Positions 36,830-46,359 are shown, counted from the first letter of the stretch. The stretch: 64,000 nucleotides of DNA from Bordetella genomosp. 5 (GCF_002261475.1 NZ_NEVN01000011.1:1-64000), one strand, 5' to 3'. Notes: generated by a model not told the origin, from the letters alone. Numbers and translations: made by a program.

Positions 36830-38308
36830 ATGAACACTCGACTGACTCTCGCGACGGCATTGCTCGCGGCCTGCGCTTCCACCGCCGTGGCCCAGAACGC
36901 GACGTCGCCCATGTCGCCGCTGGTACGACAACTCAACGGCGGAAACTGGCTCGACACCAAGGAGGCCGAGAGCCTGCGCGACGAGCTCTTCTATCAGCGC
37001 GCCATTTACGCCTACATGACCATGCTACCCGCGCTCAATGTGATCGGGATGCGCGACGGCTCGGAAAAGGCATTCGGGGCAGGCTACCACGTGCTGCCGA
37101 TCTGGAAGGAGCGCATGGACGCGCGAGCGATGGTGCCCACGCCGAATGCGGACGTGATCTATTCCATGAGCTATCTGGACTTGAAGAAGACCGGTCCGCT
37201 GGTCGTCAATGCGCCTGCCAACGTTATCGGCATGTTTACTGATTTCTTCCAACGCACGCTTACCGATGTCGGGGCGGTCGGGCCCGACCGGGCCCGCGGC
37301 GGCCTGTATCTGCTGCTGCCGCCCGACTATGACGGCCACGTCCCGAGTGGATACTTCGTGTTCAAGTCGCCCACTTATAACGTGTTTCTCTTCTTCCGCA
37401 CGATTATGGGCAAGGGTCAGGGCAAGCCGGATCCCGAGCCGGCGGTCAAGGCTGCCGAGTCCACGCGCATCTATCCGTTGTGGGCCGCCGAGAAAGATGT
37501 GAAACCCATGGAGTTTCCTGACGGCACCGGCAAGCGCATCGACATGATGTATCCGATCGACCAGGAGTATTGGAACAAGCTCAAGGCGTTCGTCGACTAC
37601 GAACCCATCGCGGCCATCGATCCGGAGCTGCGCGGCGTGCTGGCCTCGATCGGGATCGTGAAAGGCCAGCCTTTCAAGCCCACGCCCAAACAGCAGGAGC
37701 TGTTGAAGAAAGCCGTTGACACCGCGCCGAAGATGATTCTGGCGAACCGGCAGCTCGGCCGCGAGGACAAGCGCAATCTCTATTACAAAGACAGGCAATG
37801 GGAGACCACCTGGGCCGGGGCCACCGCGGAATGGTTCCAGGATAGTTATCTGGACGTGGACCAGCGGGCGAGCTTCTTCCAGGTCGCCTACTCGTCGGCA
37901 CCGGCCATGGTGATGCGCACAACGGGCGCGGGTTCCAAATATCCTCTCACGGTGCGCGATGCGGATGGCGCGTTTCTGAACGGCTCCCATACCTACAAGC
38001 TGCGTATTCCCGAGGGCGTGCCCGCCGCCTTGTTCTGGGCCGTGACCGCTTACAACGTGACCGACGGCACCATGCCCGAGACGGACCAGCTCATGCCGTC
38101 GACCAACGGCTACTACGACATCCCCAAACAGAAGGACGGGTCGATCGAGATCTGGTTCGGCCCGGAGAAGCCGAACGATGTAGCCGACGCCGCGTTCATC
38201 AAGACGGTGCCCGACCGCGCGCTGCTCATCACGTTGCGTCTGTATGGCGCGGAGCACGCGTTCTACGACCAAAGCTGGAAGCCGGACGATGTCGTCAAGG
38301 TGAAGTGA
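36830..38308 (+). CDS. DUF1254/DUF1214 secreted protein, copy 2
   Basis: A 492-residue exported paralogue of the preceding protein with only distant similarity. A signal peptide (cleaved near STAVAQN) is followed by DUF1254 (RAIYAYMTMLPALNVIGMRD, TPNADVIYSMSYLDLKKTGP) and DUF1214 (YKLRIPEGVPAALFWAVTAY, IEIWFGPEKP). Two diverged copies side by side suggest an old duplication with separate substrates, or a hetero-oligomer (inference). It is 78 bp after copy 1 and 10 bp before the GGDEF gene. Confidence 0.86.
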   Translation: MNTRLTLATALLAACASTAVAQNATSPMSPLVRQLNGGNWLDTKEAESLRDELFYQRAIYAYMTMLPALNVIGMRDGSEKAFGAGYHVLPIWKERMDARAMVPTPNADVIYSMSYLDLKKTGPLVVNAPANVIGMFTDFFQRTLTDVGAVGPDRARGGLYLLLPPDYDGHVPSGYFVFKSPTYNVFLFFRTIMGKGQGKPDPEPAVKAAESTRIYPLWAAEKDVKPMEFPDGTGKRIDMMYPIDQEYWNKLKAFVDYEPIAAIDPELRGVLASIGIVKGQPFKPTPKQQELLKKAVDTAPKMILANRQLGREDKRNLYYKDRQWETTWAGATAEWFQDSYLDVDQRASFFQVAYSSAPAMVMRTTGAGSKYPLTVRDADGAFLNGSHTYKLRIPEGVPAALFWAVTAYNVTDGTMPETDQLMPSTNGYYDIPKQKDGSIEIWFGPEKPNDVADAAFIKTVPDRALLITLRLYGAEHAFYDQSWKPDDVVKVK

Positions 38309-38318
38309 TGAACCGCGC

Positions 38319-38921
38319 ATGAAGAACAAGCGCTCAACCCATCCGCCGCACGCCGCCCGCCTGCCGGGCCTGCTTCCGATTCTGATCGCGTTCACCATCC
38401 TGAGCGTGGGCGTCGGTTTCTTCAACGCGCTGCATGCAAGCCATGCGGTGCAGAAGGAACGTGCGCTGACCCACGCGCTGGACGAGGCGCTCGAGGCCTG
38501 GTCGCGTGGCAATAGCAGCGGCGCGATCCTGGCGCTGGATCTGGACCATTTCAAGCGCGTCAACGATACGTATGGCCACGTGGCCGGCGATCGCGTTCTG
38601 GTCGAGGTGTCCGGACTGATCAGACGTTCGTTGCGCGAGCGCGACCAGCCCTTTCGGGTCGGTGGCGAGGAATTCATTGTGCTGCTGCCCGGGGCCTCGC
38701 AGGACGCGGCCATGGACGTGGCGCAGCGCTTGCGCGCCGCTGTCGCGCAGACAGACATCGAGGGCGTGGGCCACGTTTCGATATCGGGCGGGATCGCCCT
38801 TTGGACGCCCGGGCAGTGCAGCGCCGAGTCGGCGTTGGCCCGGGCGGACGAGGCCTTGTACGCATCGAAGGCGCAAGGACGAATCGCATTACGCGCTGGG
38901 CCGGCGCTCCCTGAAGATTGA
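38319..38921 (+). CDS. Shortened membrane-anchored GGDEF protein
   Basis: A 200-residue protein with one N-terminal helix (about residues 17-36) directly fused to a GGDEF domain. The active-site motif is intact as GGEEF (115-119), preceded by an I-site RERD (106-109), and the metal region LDLDHFKRVNDTYGH is present. The usual opening motif D.LTGL.NR is missing: the sequence runs from the helix straight into KERALTHALDEAL. It lacks any sensory domain. It may be a degenerate or minimal diguanylate cyclase, or a c-di-GMP-binding protein through the I-site. Confidence 0.8.
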   Translation: MKNKRSTHPPHAARLPGLLPILIAFTILSVGVGFFNALHASHAVQKERALTHALDEALEAWSRGNSSGAILALDLDHFKRVNDTYGHVAGDRVLVEVSGLIRRSLRERDQPFRVGGEEFIVLLPGASQDAAMDVAQRLRAAVAQTDIEGVGHVSISGGIALWTPGQCSAESALARADEALYASKAQGRIALRAGPALPED

Positions 38922-38986
38922 TCTGGCGGCGTGACGACCTGGTTTTGCAGTCTTCAACGATCAACGAAGTCGGTCCGGAAACATCG

Positions 38987-39754
38987 ATGAACTATTCCGT
39001 GATTCTCTTTGCGCTGGCCGCGGGCTTTTTTCTCTTGCTGCTGCTGGCGCTGCAAATCGGCAAACGACTGGGCCGCGACGCGGACGAGAAAGGCCGCGCG
39101 GGCGCCGCCGCGATCGAGGCATCGGTGTTTGCGCTGCTGGGACTGCTCCTGGCATTCACCTTCTCGGGCGCCGCGCAGCGCATGTCGGATCGGCGCGCGG
39201 TGCTGGTGCAGGAGGTCAATGCCATCGGCACGGCGTGGCTGCGCATCGATCTTCTCGCTCCATCGGCCCAGCCGGCGTTGCGCGAAGACTTCCGCCGTTA
39301 CGTGGACGGTCGGATCCTGTACTACCAGCGCGTGGCCGATCTGGACGCGCGTGATGGCATCGCGAACGACGTAGCCAAACTGCAGCAGGCCATCTGGCGC
39401 AGATCGATCCAGGCGACGCAGGACAGCGTACCGCCGTATGCCGCTTCGTATATCGCGGCGGTCAACGAGATGTTCGATGTGTCGACGACGCAGACCGTGG
39501 CGCAGAAAATCCATCCGCCGCTGATGACCTACATCTTCCTCGGGCTGCTGGCCCTGGTGAGCGCGGGCCTTGCCGGCTTCAATCTCGGGGCGGCCAAGCG
39601 CACCGGGCTGGGCCATCAACTCGTTTATGCGCTCGTGATGACTTCCGCCCTTTACATCATCATCGACTATGAGTTCCCGCGTATCGGCACGATCCGCATC
39701 GACCAGAGCGATACCTTGCTCATCGCGCAGCGGCAATCGATGGTCGATCCGTGA
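38987..39754 (+). CDS. Bestrophin-like (DUF4239-type) membrane protein
   Basis: A 255-residue inner-membrane protein: one helix at the extreme N-terminus, a second at about residues 45-65 (ASVFALLGLLLAFTFSGA), a long soluble alpha-helical stretch starting with RRAVLVQEVNAIGTAWLRID, and two C-terminal helices. That signature is typical of proteins named 'bestrophin-like domain' whose function is unknown. The ATG at 38987 gives the helix at the N-terminus; 23 upstream codons are open but not family-like. It lies 65 bp after the GGDEF gene. Confidence 0.75.
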   Translation: MNYSVILFALAAGFFLLLLLALQIGKRLGRDADEKGRAGAAAIEASVFALLGLLLAFTFSGAAQRMSDRRAVLVQEVNAIGTAWLRIDLLAPSAQPALREDFRRYVDGRILYYQRVADLDARDGIANDVAKLQQAIWRRSIQATQDSVPPYAASYIAAVNEMFDVSTTQTVAQKIHPPLMTYIFLGLLALVSAGLAGFNLGAAKRTGLGHQLVYALVMTSALYIIIDYEFPRIGTIRIDQSDTLLIAQRQSMVDP

Positions 39755-39778
39755 GGCCTCACCCCAAGGGCAGCGAAC

Positions 39779-40762
39779 ATGGTCAAGATCGCGTTGGGCA
39801 CAGGAACGGGACTCGGGGGTCTGGCTATGCCGGCCCTGGTGGGTCTGCTCATGTTTTCATTGTCGTTCGAGGCCTGGGGGCAAGGCCTGCGATTGGTCAA
39901 GAACGACCTGCAAAAGCGCGCGAACGGTGTGCTGGCGCTGATGTCGTTTTCGATCGTGCCCGACATCACCACGAGCTCGCTCAACATCGGGGGAGGCAGC
40001 GCGTCCACGTCGGGGGCCAACGAGTTTTTCATGACCCAGCTGGGCGGCGGCGACACCATATCCAAGTCGGTACCGATTTACCTCGAAGGCGTACTGGCCT
40101 TCAGCCGCTACGACCCCACCTTCGTGGCGACGCAGGGCGCGGAAACCCGCCGTCTGCCCACCAAGTGGAACAGCGTCTCGGCCACCGGAGGCGTCGGTTG
40201 GGACTTCAAACTGACCGACGAGCTCAAGCTGCGGCCCATTTTCAATTTTGCGTTGGGCAACGTGACCAGCGACCTGCGCGCGGCGAGCTGGTATGTGGGC
40301 CGGCAAACCGGCACTGACGTCAATTTCCTGGACCGCGGGTCGCTCAATGCATATGGCCTCGGCGGGTCGATCATGCTCGACTACGAACACTATCGCCCGG
40401 GCTACGAGGTCGACGTGGAGCTCAGATACTCCGATATTCGTCTGCAGAGTTTCGACAGCTCGGCTGCGGTAAAGGGTCGTGCGACGGCACAGTCCGCCAA
40501 CCTGTGGGCCCGGTATCGCGCGCCCACCGGCCTGGTCGCGCTGCAGCGGCCGGTGCGCTACGTTCTCGAGCTTACCCATTCGGAGTTTCTGGGCGATCAG
40601 CGCGGCATTCTCGGCTTCGACCGGCTGACTTCGCTCGGCGCCGGGCTGGAACTCGATTCGAGCGCATACGAGGTCATCGTCACGCGCACGCGCCTGGTGG
40701 GCAGATATGTATTCGGCCAGAATGTGCGCGGCTTTTCGGTCGGGCTCGCCGTCAGCTTTTGA
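39779..40762 (+). CDS. Predicted outer-membrane beta-barrel protein
   Basis: A 327-residue protein with a signal-like segment (VGLLMFSLSFEAWGQG) and a mature part made of alternating amphipathic strands with aromatic girdles, ending in the phenylalanine (GLAVSF) recognised by the BAM machinery. I recognise no named porin family. It closes the 31941-40762 string and is followed by the AT-rich phn leader. The start could also be an ATG at 39830; the 39779 ATG has an AAGGGCAG ribosome-binding sequence. Confidence 0.65.
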   Translation: MVKIALGTGTGLGGLAMPALVGLLMFSLSFEAWGQGLRLVKNDLQKRANGVLALMSFSIVPDITTSSLNIGGGSASTSGANEFFMTQLGGGDTISKSVPIYLEGVLAFSRYDPTFVATQGAETRRLPTKWNSVSATGGVGWDFKLTDELKLRPIFNFALGNVTSDLRAASWYVGRQTGTDVNFLDRGSLNAYGLGGSIMLDYEHYRPGYEVDVELRYSDIRLQSFDSSAAVKGRATAQSANLWARYRAPTGLVALQRPVRYVLELTHSEFLGDQRGILGFDRLTSLGAGLELDSSAYEVIVTRTRLVGRYVFGQNVRGFSVGLAVSF

Positions 40763-41062
40763 CGAATGTCCAGAAGCAGCCTTGCCTTCCGTTGATCATC
40801 GTTGCGGACCAGCACGACACGAAAGTCATGAGGCGTCTTCACGGCGCCCGCATCGGCGCCCTTATTACGGCCGCTACGGCCACGCATCCCTCCGCGTTCA
40901 CACGAACCTGTCTCGCACCTGAAAACGAACACAAAACGAACATTTCGAACAAAACGCGAAAATAAACACAGGGGATTTCCCAGGTTTATTGCGCGTTTTT
41001 TTGTGTTTGAATAGCAAGCAAACATCAAATACTTGTCACCAAAGAGACACAGGAGACTACCC
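40763..41062 (+). promoter_or_regulatory. AT-rich phnD upstream region with repeats
   Basis: The first half has nothing recognisable. The second half falls sharply in GC and carries three CGAACA direct repeats (from 40926, 40937 and 40946), a long hairpin (listed separately) and an inverted repeat TGTTTG-N9-CAAACA (41004-41009 and 41019-41024). The strong AGGAGA ribosome-binding site of phnD follows. This is the promoter and regulator-binding region of the phn operon; I cannot identify a convincing PhoB box. Confidence 0.5.
40951..41002 (+). terminator. Long hairpin with T-tract in the phn leader
   Basis: AAAACGCG-AA-AATAAAC (40951-40967) pairs with GTTTATT-G-CGCGTTTT (40984-40999) around a GGG/CCC-containing loop, and seven T residues end at 41002. 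This is terminator-like but stands 60 bp before phnD, so it either ends incoming transcripts from the barrel gene or acts as an attenuator for phnDCEE. Confidence 0.5.
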
Positions 41063-42067
41063 ATGCAAGCCAAGCGCCTGCTCGCAACCGCCGCATTCAC
41101 CACGTTCGCCCTGAGCGCGCACTCCGCGTTCGCCGCCGACACGTGCAGCAACCGCGGCGATCTGGACACGATGTTCTGCGATGCCAACAACGATCTGGTC
41201 GCCGATCCCCCGACGGACGCCTCCAAGCTCAAGACGCCGTCGACGCTGGTGTTCACCTACACCCCGGTCGAAGATCCGGCGGTCTACGAAGACATCTTCA
41301 AGCCCTTCACCAAGCATCTGGCGCAGTGCACGGGCAAGCGCGTGGTGTTCTATCAAGTGCAAAGCAACGCGGCTGAAATCGAAGCCATGCGCTCGGGTCG
41401 TCTGCATGTCGGCGGCTTCTCCACCGGCCCCACCGCCTTCGCGGTGAACATCGCCGGCGCGGTGCCGTTCGCGGTCAAGGGCTACGCCGATGGCTTCCAG
41501 GGCTACAACCTGATCGTCATCGTCAAGAAAGACAGCCCCTACCAGAAGCTCACCGACCTGAAGGGCAAGAAGCTCGCGCACACGGCGCCGTCGTCGAACT
41601 CGGGTCACATGGCGCCGGTCGCCCTGTTCCCGCGTGAAGGCCTCACGCCCGACAAGGACTACAAGGTGCTGTTCTCGGGCAAACACGATCAATCGGTCAT
41701 GGGCGTGAACTCCGGCGACTACGACGCCGCCGCCGTGGCATCGGACGTGTTCCACCGCATGGCGTCGCGTGGCCAGATCAAGGAAGAAGATTTCCGCATC
41801 ATCTACACCAGCGAGAAATTCCCCACCTCGTCGTTCGCCTACGCGCACGACCTGGAGCCGAAGTTCCGCGACCAGATGCTCAAGTGCTTCTACGACTACC
41901 GCTTCCCCGATGAAATGAAGAAGGCGTTCGATGGCGCCGACCGTTTCTACCCGGTCACCTACCAAAAGGACTGGGCCATCGTGCGCGAAGTCGCCGAATC
42001 CGGCGGCGAGAAGTTCAACCGCGCGGCCTACGATCGTGAGTCCGCCAAGAGCAAGGGCAAGCAGTAA
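41063..42067 (+). CDS. phnD: Phosphonate-type ABC transporter substrate-binding protein
   Basis: A 334-residue periplasmic receptor with a signal peptide (cleaved near SAFAADT) and the PhnD fold: [52 protein letters not shown] and the [20 protein letters not shown] region. A Cys pair near the N-terminus (TCSNRG and MFCDAN) may form a disulphide. The ligand could be a phosphonate, phosphite or phosphate ester; no C-P lyase gene is in the window. The ATG at 41063 follows AGGAGA. It is followed by phnC after 2 bp. Confidence 0.88.
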   Translation: MQAKRLLATAAFTTFALSAHSAFAADTCSNRGDLDTMFCDANNDLVADPPTDASKLKTPSTLVFTYTPVEDPAVYEDIFKPFTKHLAQCTGKRVVFYQVQSNAAEIEAMRSGRLHVGGFSTGPTAFAVNIAGAVPFAVKGYADGFQGYNLIVIVKKDSPYQKLTDLKGKKLAHTAPSSNSGHMAPVALFPREGLTPDKDYKVLFSGKHDQSVMGVNSGDYDAAAVASDVFHRMASRGQIKEEDFRIIYTSEKFPTSSFAYAHDLEPKFRDQMLKCFYDYRFPDEMKKAFDGADRFYPVTYQKDWAIVREVAESGGEKFNRAAYDRESAKSKGKQ

Positions 42068-42069
42068 GC

Positions 42070-42840
42070 ATGGCAACGTCTCTTCGCATTTCCGGCCTGG
42101 TTAAGGAATACCGGGCCGGCACGCCGGTGCTCAATGGCATCGATATTCATGTGGCGGGCCAGGGCCTGACCGCGATCATCGGGCCTTCGGGCACCGGCAA
42201 GAGCACGCTGCTGCGCTGCGTTAACCGCCTGATCGAACCCACCCGCGGTGAGATCGTGCTGGAAGGCGCCGACGGCACGGTCGACCTGGCCCGCGTACGC
42301 GGCCAGGCGCTGCGCCGTGCGCGTCGCCGCATCGGCATGGTGTTCCAGGAATACAACCTGGTCGAACGCCTGACCGTGATGGAAAACCTGCTCACCGGCC
42401 GGCTCGGCTATACCTCGGCGCTCAGCGCCTGGATGCGCCGCTTCGAGGCCGCCGACATCGAGCGCGCCTACCAGTTGCTCGACACCGTGGGTCTGGCCGG
42501 CTTTGCCGATCAGCGCGCCGACGCGCTGTCGGGCGGCCAGCGCCAGCGCGTGGGCATCGCCCGCGCCCTGATGCAAGGTCCGCAGCTGCTGCTGGCCGAC
42601 GAGCCCACCTCGTCGCTCGATCCCAAGACCTCCGTCGAGATCATGGAGCTGCTCACCGCACAGGGCAGCGCCAACGGCATTCCGGTGCTGGTCAACATCC
42701 ACGACGTCGAACTCGCACGCCGCTATGCCACGCGCATCATCGGCATGTCGGGCGGCCGCGTGGTGTACGACGGCGATGGACAAGGGCTGGACGCCAACAT
42801 GCTCAAGTCCATCTACGGAGGCGAGTCATGGCTGCAGTGA
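42070..42840 (+). CDS. phnC: Phosphonate-type ABC transporter ATPase
   Basis: A 256-residue ABC ATPase: Walker [11 protein letters not shown]-loop [18 protein letters not shown], signature [15 protein letters not shown], Walker B LLLADEP, D-loop SSLD and switch His in NIHDVELA. The EYNLV sequence is typical of PhnC. It energises import through the two PhnE permeases. It lies 2 bp after phnD and overlaps phnE by 13 bp. Confidence 0.92.
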   Translation: MATSLRISGLVKEYRAGTPVLNGIDIHVAGQGLTAIIGPSGTGKSTLLRCVNRLIEPTRGEIVLEGADGTVDLARVRGQALRRARRRIGMVFQEYNLVERLTVMENLLTGRLGYTSALSAWMRRFEAADIERAYQLLDTVGLAGFADQRADALSGGQRQRVGIARALMQGPQLLLADEPTSSLDPKTSVEIMELLTAQGSANGIPVLVNIHDVELARRYATRIIGMSGGRVVYDGDGQGLDANMLKSIYGGESWLQ

Positions 42841-43700
42841 TACCGGCCGGCGCCCGCCGGCCGTTCGCGCTGTCGTGGCAAACGCGCACGATCGCGCTGC
42901 TGGTCTTTCTGTATGCGGTGTATGCCGCGCTGCAGCTCGATGTCAGTCCCGCGCGCGTTCGCGCCGGTCTCGATCATGCCGGCACGTTCCTCGCGCGGAT
43001 GTTCCCGCCGAACTTCGAAAAGCCCGACACGCTGATCAAAGGCATCGTAGAGAGCCTCGAGATCGCCGTGCTGGCCTCGGTGCTGGGCATCTTCCTGGCC
43101 CTGCCCGTGGGCCTGCTGGGCGCGCGCAACCTGATGCCCGCCTGGGTGTCGTGGCCGGCCCGCGCCATCGTCGCACTGTGCCGCTCGCTGCATCCGGTGA
43201 TCGTGGCCATCCTGTTCGTCAAGGCCGTGGGCTTTGGCGCGCTGGCCGGCATTCTCGCGCTCACCGTCGCGTCGATCGGCTTCATCGGCAAGCTCTTCAC
43301 CGAATCGATCGAAGAAATCTCGCTCAAGCAGGTCGAGGCCGTGCGCGCCACCGGCGCCTCGTTCGTCAACGTGATCACGTTCGGCGTGCTGCCGCAGGTG
43401 TTCGCGCGCTTCGTCGGCTTCGCCACCTATCAATTCGACTCGAACCTGCGCAACTCCACCATGGTGGGGATCGTGGGCGCGGGCGGTGTGGGCGGCACGC
43501 TGTTCTCGGCGTTCCAGCGATTCGACTACGACTTCGTGTCGGCCATCCTGCTCACGCTGATCGCCATCATCATGCTGGGTGAAATCCTGGCGGGTGTCGT
43601 GCGCGCCGTGCTGCTGGACAACCTGGGCTTCGACCGCATCCTGCAACGCCGCATGGCCGCCGCACGCGGCCTCGGCAGCAGCAACGGAGGCAAGCCATGA
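42828..43700 (+). CDS. phnE: Phosphonate-type ABC transporter permease, first copy
   Basis: A 290-residue membrane permease of the PhnE family with about six helices and the EAA loop [20 protein letters not shown] that docks on PhnC, followed by [20 protein letters not shown]. The start overlaps the end of phnC by 13 bp behind a GGAGGCG ribosome-binding site. Two different PhnE permeases follow each other, so the membrane channel is probably a heterodimer. Confidence 0.91.
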   Translation: MAAVIPAGARRPFALSWQTRTIALLVFLYAVYAALQLDVSPARVRAGLDHAGTFLARMFPPNFEKPDTLIKGIVESLEIAVLASVLGIFLALPVGLLGARNLMPAWVSWPARAIVALCRSLHPVIVAILFVKAVGFGALAGILALTVASIGFIGKLFTESIEEISLKQVEAVRATGASFVNVITFGVLPQVFARFVGFATYQFDSNLRNSTMVGIVGAGGVGGTLFSAFQRFDYDFVSAILLTLIAIIMLGEILAGVVRAVLLDNLGFDRILQRRMAAARGLGSSNGGKP

Positions 43701-44518
43701 CCGCGAGCACCGCAATGCCCGCGGCCGGCACGCCGCGCACCTGGGAACGCTATACGTTCGGTCAGCGCATGCTGCGATTCGCACTGTATCTGGTGCTGGT
43801 CGTGGCCGTGGTGCAGGCCGCGCGTGGGGTGGAGATCATCCCCGAGTTCCTGTACGACGCCCCCGAACAGATGGGCGACCTGCTGTCGCGCATGTGGCCG
43901 GTGGATTGGGGCTATTACTGGGAAGGCGTGCACGCGCCGCTGGTCGAAACCCTGCACATCGCCACGCTCGGTACGCTGTTGTCGATCGTGCTGGCCGTGC
44001 CGGTGGGCCTGCTCGCCGCGCACAACCTCACGCCCAGCCGCACCATCAACCAGCTCGCGCGCCTGATCCTGGTGTCGAGCCGGTCGGTCAACTCGCTGGT
44101 GTGGGCGCTGCTCTTCATCGCCATCTTCGGACCCGGCGCACTGGCGGGCACGCTCGCCATCGCGTTCCGGTCGATCGGCTTCGTGGGCAAGCTGGTGGGC
44201 GAAGCGATCGAGGGCGCCTCGCGCGGCCCGATCGAAGCGCTCACGGCCACGGGGGCCAGCAAGGGCGCGGTGATCTGGTACGGCTACTGGCCGCAGATCC
44301 GGCCGGCGTTCTGGTCCATCGTGCTGCTGCGCTGGGACATCAACGTGCGCGAGTCCGCGGTGCTGGGTCTCGTGGGCGCGGGGGGTATCGGCATGGCGCT
44401 CGATACGGCGCTGAACCTGTTCCAGTGGGATCGTGTCGCACTGGTGCTCGCGGCGATCTTCGCCGTGGTGGTGGTCGCCGAGATCGTCATCACCCAGGCT
44501 CGCCGACGCATCTTGTAA
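43697..44518 (+). CDS. phnE: Phosphonate-type ABC transporter permease, second copy
   Basis: A 273-residue permease related to the first (EAA loop EALTATGASKGAVIWYGYWP, then LGLVGAGGIGMALDTALNLF). It overlaps the first copy by 4 bp (ATGA) behind GGAGGCAAG. It is the last gene of the phnDCEE operon and is followed by a very strong intrinsic terminator. Confidence 0.91.
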   Translation: MTASTAMPAAGTPRTWERYTFGQRMLRFALYLVLVVAVVQAARGVEIIPEFLYDAPEQMGDLLSRMWPVDWGYYWEGVHAPLVETLHIATLGTLLSIVLAVPVGLLAAHNLTPSRTINQLARLILVSSRSVNSLVWALLFIAIFGPGALAGTLAIAFRSIGFVGKLVGEAIEGASRGPIEALTATGASKGAVIWYGYWPQIRPAFWSIVLLRWDINVRESAVLGLVGAGGIGMALDTALNLFQWDRVALVLAAIFAVVVVAEIVITQARRRIL

Positions 44519-44542
44519 CCAAATCGCGATATCGTCCGGACG

Positions 44543-44575
44543 ACAAGGCCGCCCTCTGGGGCGGCCTTGTTTTTT
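44543..44575 (+). terminator. Intrinsic terminator of the phn operon
   Basis: A perfect 12-bp stem, ACAAGGCCGCCC (44543-44554) with GGGCGGCCTTGT (44559-44570), a 4-nt loop TCTG and a T-tract ending at 44575, located 24 bp after the phnE stop. Confidence 0.93.
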
Positions 44576-44691
44576 GCGGCGATTTAAGCGCGCGCAAGGC
44601 CCGAGACCCGTATTTCGGATTTATGACAGGTCATCACTGATCTGGCATGGCACCATTACTATCCCTGGTTTTGTCTGTGGGCAGTGCCGTC

Positions 44692-46359
44692 ATGTCAGAA
44701 CAAGAGTTGAAGCTACACGTCCCGGCCTCGGCCATCGCGGCGATACGCCGTGAGCTCGGTCAGCGCCAATCCAGCCGTATCCGGCTACGGGCCTTGTACT
44801 TCGACACGCCCGAACGCGAACTGGTCCACGCACGCATCGCGCTGCGGCTGCGCCAGGAAGGCCGCCAATGGGTGCAGACGGTCAAGATGCCGGGCGCCAA
44901 CGCCATCACGCGCATCGAGCTCAACCACCCTCGCCCCGGCCCGGTGCTGGACCTGTCGCTGTACGCCGGCACCGAAGTCGGCGACGCGCTGGCCCGCATC
45001 CAGGGCGAGCTCGGCGTGCGCTACGAAACCGATGTGTCGCGCCAGCTCTGTAAGCTTCGCAGCCGCTACGGCACGGTCGAAGTCGCGCTCGATACCGGCC
45101 TGCTGCGCGCGGGCGCGCTGGAGCTGCCGATCTCCGAAATCGAATTCGAGCTGGTCTCGGGCCGCCCCGAAGCGATCTTCGCCGTGGGCCGGCAATGGCA
45201 GAAGCGCCATGGCCTGGTCCTCGACGTGCGCAGCAAATCCGAACGCGGCGACGCGCTGGCCGAAATGGCGCAGACGCTCGCCAACCTGCCCGACGGCGAC
45301 GAGGCCGAGGCGGCGCGCAAAGAGGCCGTGAGCCGCTTCTGGGCGCCGCGGGGAGCACGCAGCGTGAAGCTGCGCCCGGAGCAGGACGCCGTGCAGGCGC
45401 TCACGACGATCGCGGGCGAATGCCTCGAACAGATCGTGCGCAACGCCGCGGCACTGGCCGAGGTCGACACCGCCGGCGTGTACGCCGCCGGTTCGCCCGA
45501 ACACGTGCACCAGCTGCGCGTGGGCATGCGACGCCTGCGCTCCGCCTGGAAGCTGTTCGAAGGGTGGGTCGCGCCGCCTGCCGCCACGCTCGATGCCGGC
45601 ATCCGCGAATACTTCGGCGCCTTCGGCGCGAGCCGCGACCAGGACGTGCTGGCCGATACGGTCGTGCCGCTGCTCGAGCGCGCGGGCATGCCACCGATCC
45701 CGGCCGAGCCTGTCGCGCGCGGCGCCGACGCCCATGCGCTGGCCGCAAGCCCCGCCTTCCAGGCCTGGCTGCTGGAGCTGTTCGAATGGAGCATGAATAT
45801 CGCGCCGCCGCCCGCCGCCGAAAGTGAAGCCTCGCAGCCGGCGGCCGCCGACGGTGCAGCCCGCTCAGCCTCGGTGCCGGCCGATGACGAGCACGGCGCC
45901 AGCGAGCGCATCGTGCCCACCATCATCGGCCTGAATGCAGGCAGCACCGAGGCCGAGGCGCCCGCCGCGCCGGCGCTGTCGCGGCTGCTCGCCAAGCGTC
46001 TGCGCCGCTGGCACAAGTCGGTCGCCAAGGATGGCCAGCGCTTCAGCGAACTCGATCTCGAAAGCCGGCACGAACTGCGCAAGCGCGGCAAGCGCCTGCG
46101 CTACAGCCTGTCGTTCGCCGAATCGTTGTTGCCGGCCACGCGTCTGCGCACCTACCGCAAGCAGCTGGCCCATGTGCAGGAGCTGCTGGGCGAGATCAAC
46201 GATCTGGCGGTGGCTGCCGAGCATTACCGCACCCAGACCGACGCACATCCGCAGGCCTGGTTTGCGCTCGGCTGGATCGCGGCGCGCCTCGAAACGCTGG
46301 TGGCGCAGGCCCAGCCCTCGTTCGACGCGCTGGCCCACGCCAAGCCGTTCTGGAAGTGA
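44692..46359 (+). CDS. CYTH-CHAD domain protein, probable inorganic triphosphatase
   Basis: A 555-residue protein. The N-terminal CYTH domain starts with the metal-binding ExExK motif as EQELKLHV (residues 3-10) and covers about 200 residues; it typically hydrolyses inorganic triphosphate. A C-terminal CHAD domain has two His/Arg-rich halves (VHQLRVGMRRLRSAWKLFEG and RHELRKRGKRLRYSLSF) that bind polyphosphate. An Ala/Glu-rich linker of about 50 residues splits the two CHAD halves. The ATG at 44692 places ExExK at the N-terminus. It is convergent with ftsY, with a shared terminator between. Confidence 0.9.
   Translation: MSEQELKLHVPASAIAAIRRELGQRQSSRIRLRALYFDTPERELVHARIALRLRQEGRQWVQTVKMPGANAITRIELNHPRPGPVLDLSLYAGTEVGDALARIQGELGVRYETDVSRQLCKLRSRYGTVEVALDTGLLRAGALELPISEIEFELVSGRPEAIFAVGRQWQKRHGLVLDVRSKSERGDALAEMAQTLANLPDGDEAEAARKEAVSRFWAPRGARSVKLRPEQDAVQALTTIAGECLEQIVRNAAALAEVDTAGVYAAGSPEHVHQLRVGMRRLRSAWKLFEGWVAPPAATLDAGIREYFGAFGASRDQDVLADTVVPLLERAGMPPIPAEPVARGADAHALAASPAFQAWLLELFEWSMNIAPPPAAESEASQPAAADGAARSASVPADDEHGASERIVPTIIGLNAGSTEAEAPAAPALSRLLAKRLRRWHKSVAKDGQRFSELDLESRHELRKRGKRLRYSLSFAESLLPATRLRTYRKQLAHVQELLGEINDLAVAAEHYRTQTDAHPQAWFALGWIAARLETLVAQAQPSFDALAHAKPFWK

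Noticed and set aside
40927-40941. GAAC-N7-GAAC, which resembles the LexA box of Alphaproteobacteria
   Set aside because: The organism appears to be a betaproteobacterium, where LexA uses a CTG-N10-CAG type box, and phn genes are not SOS genes; the match is probably chance.
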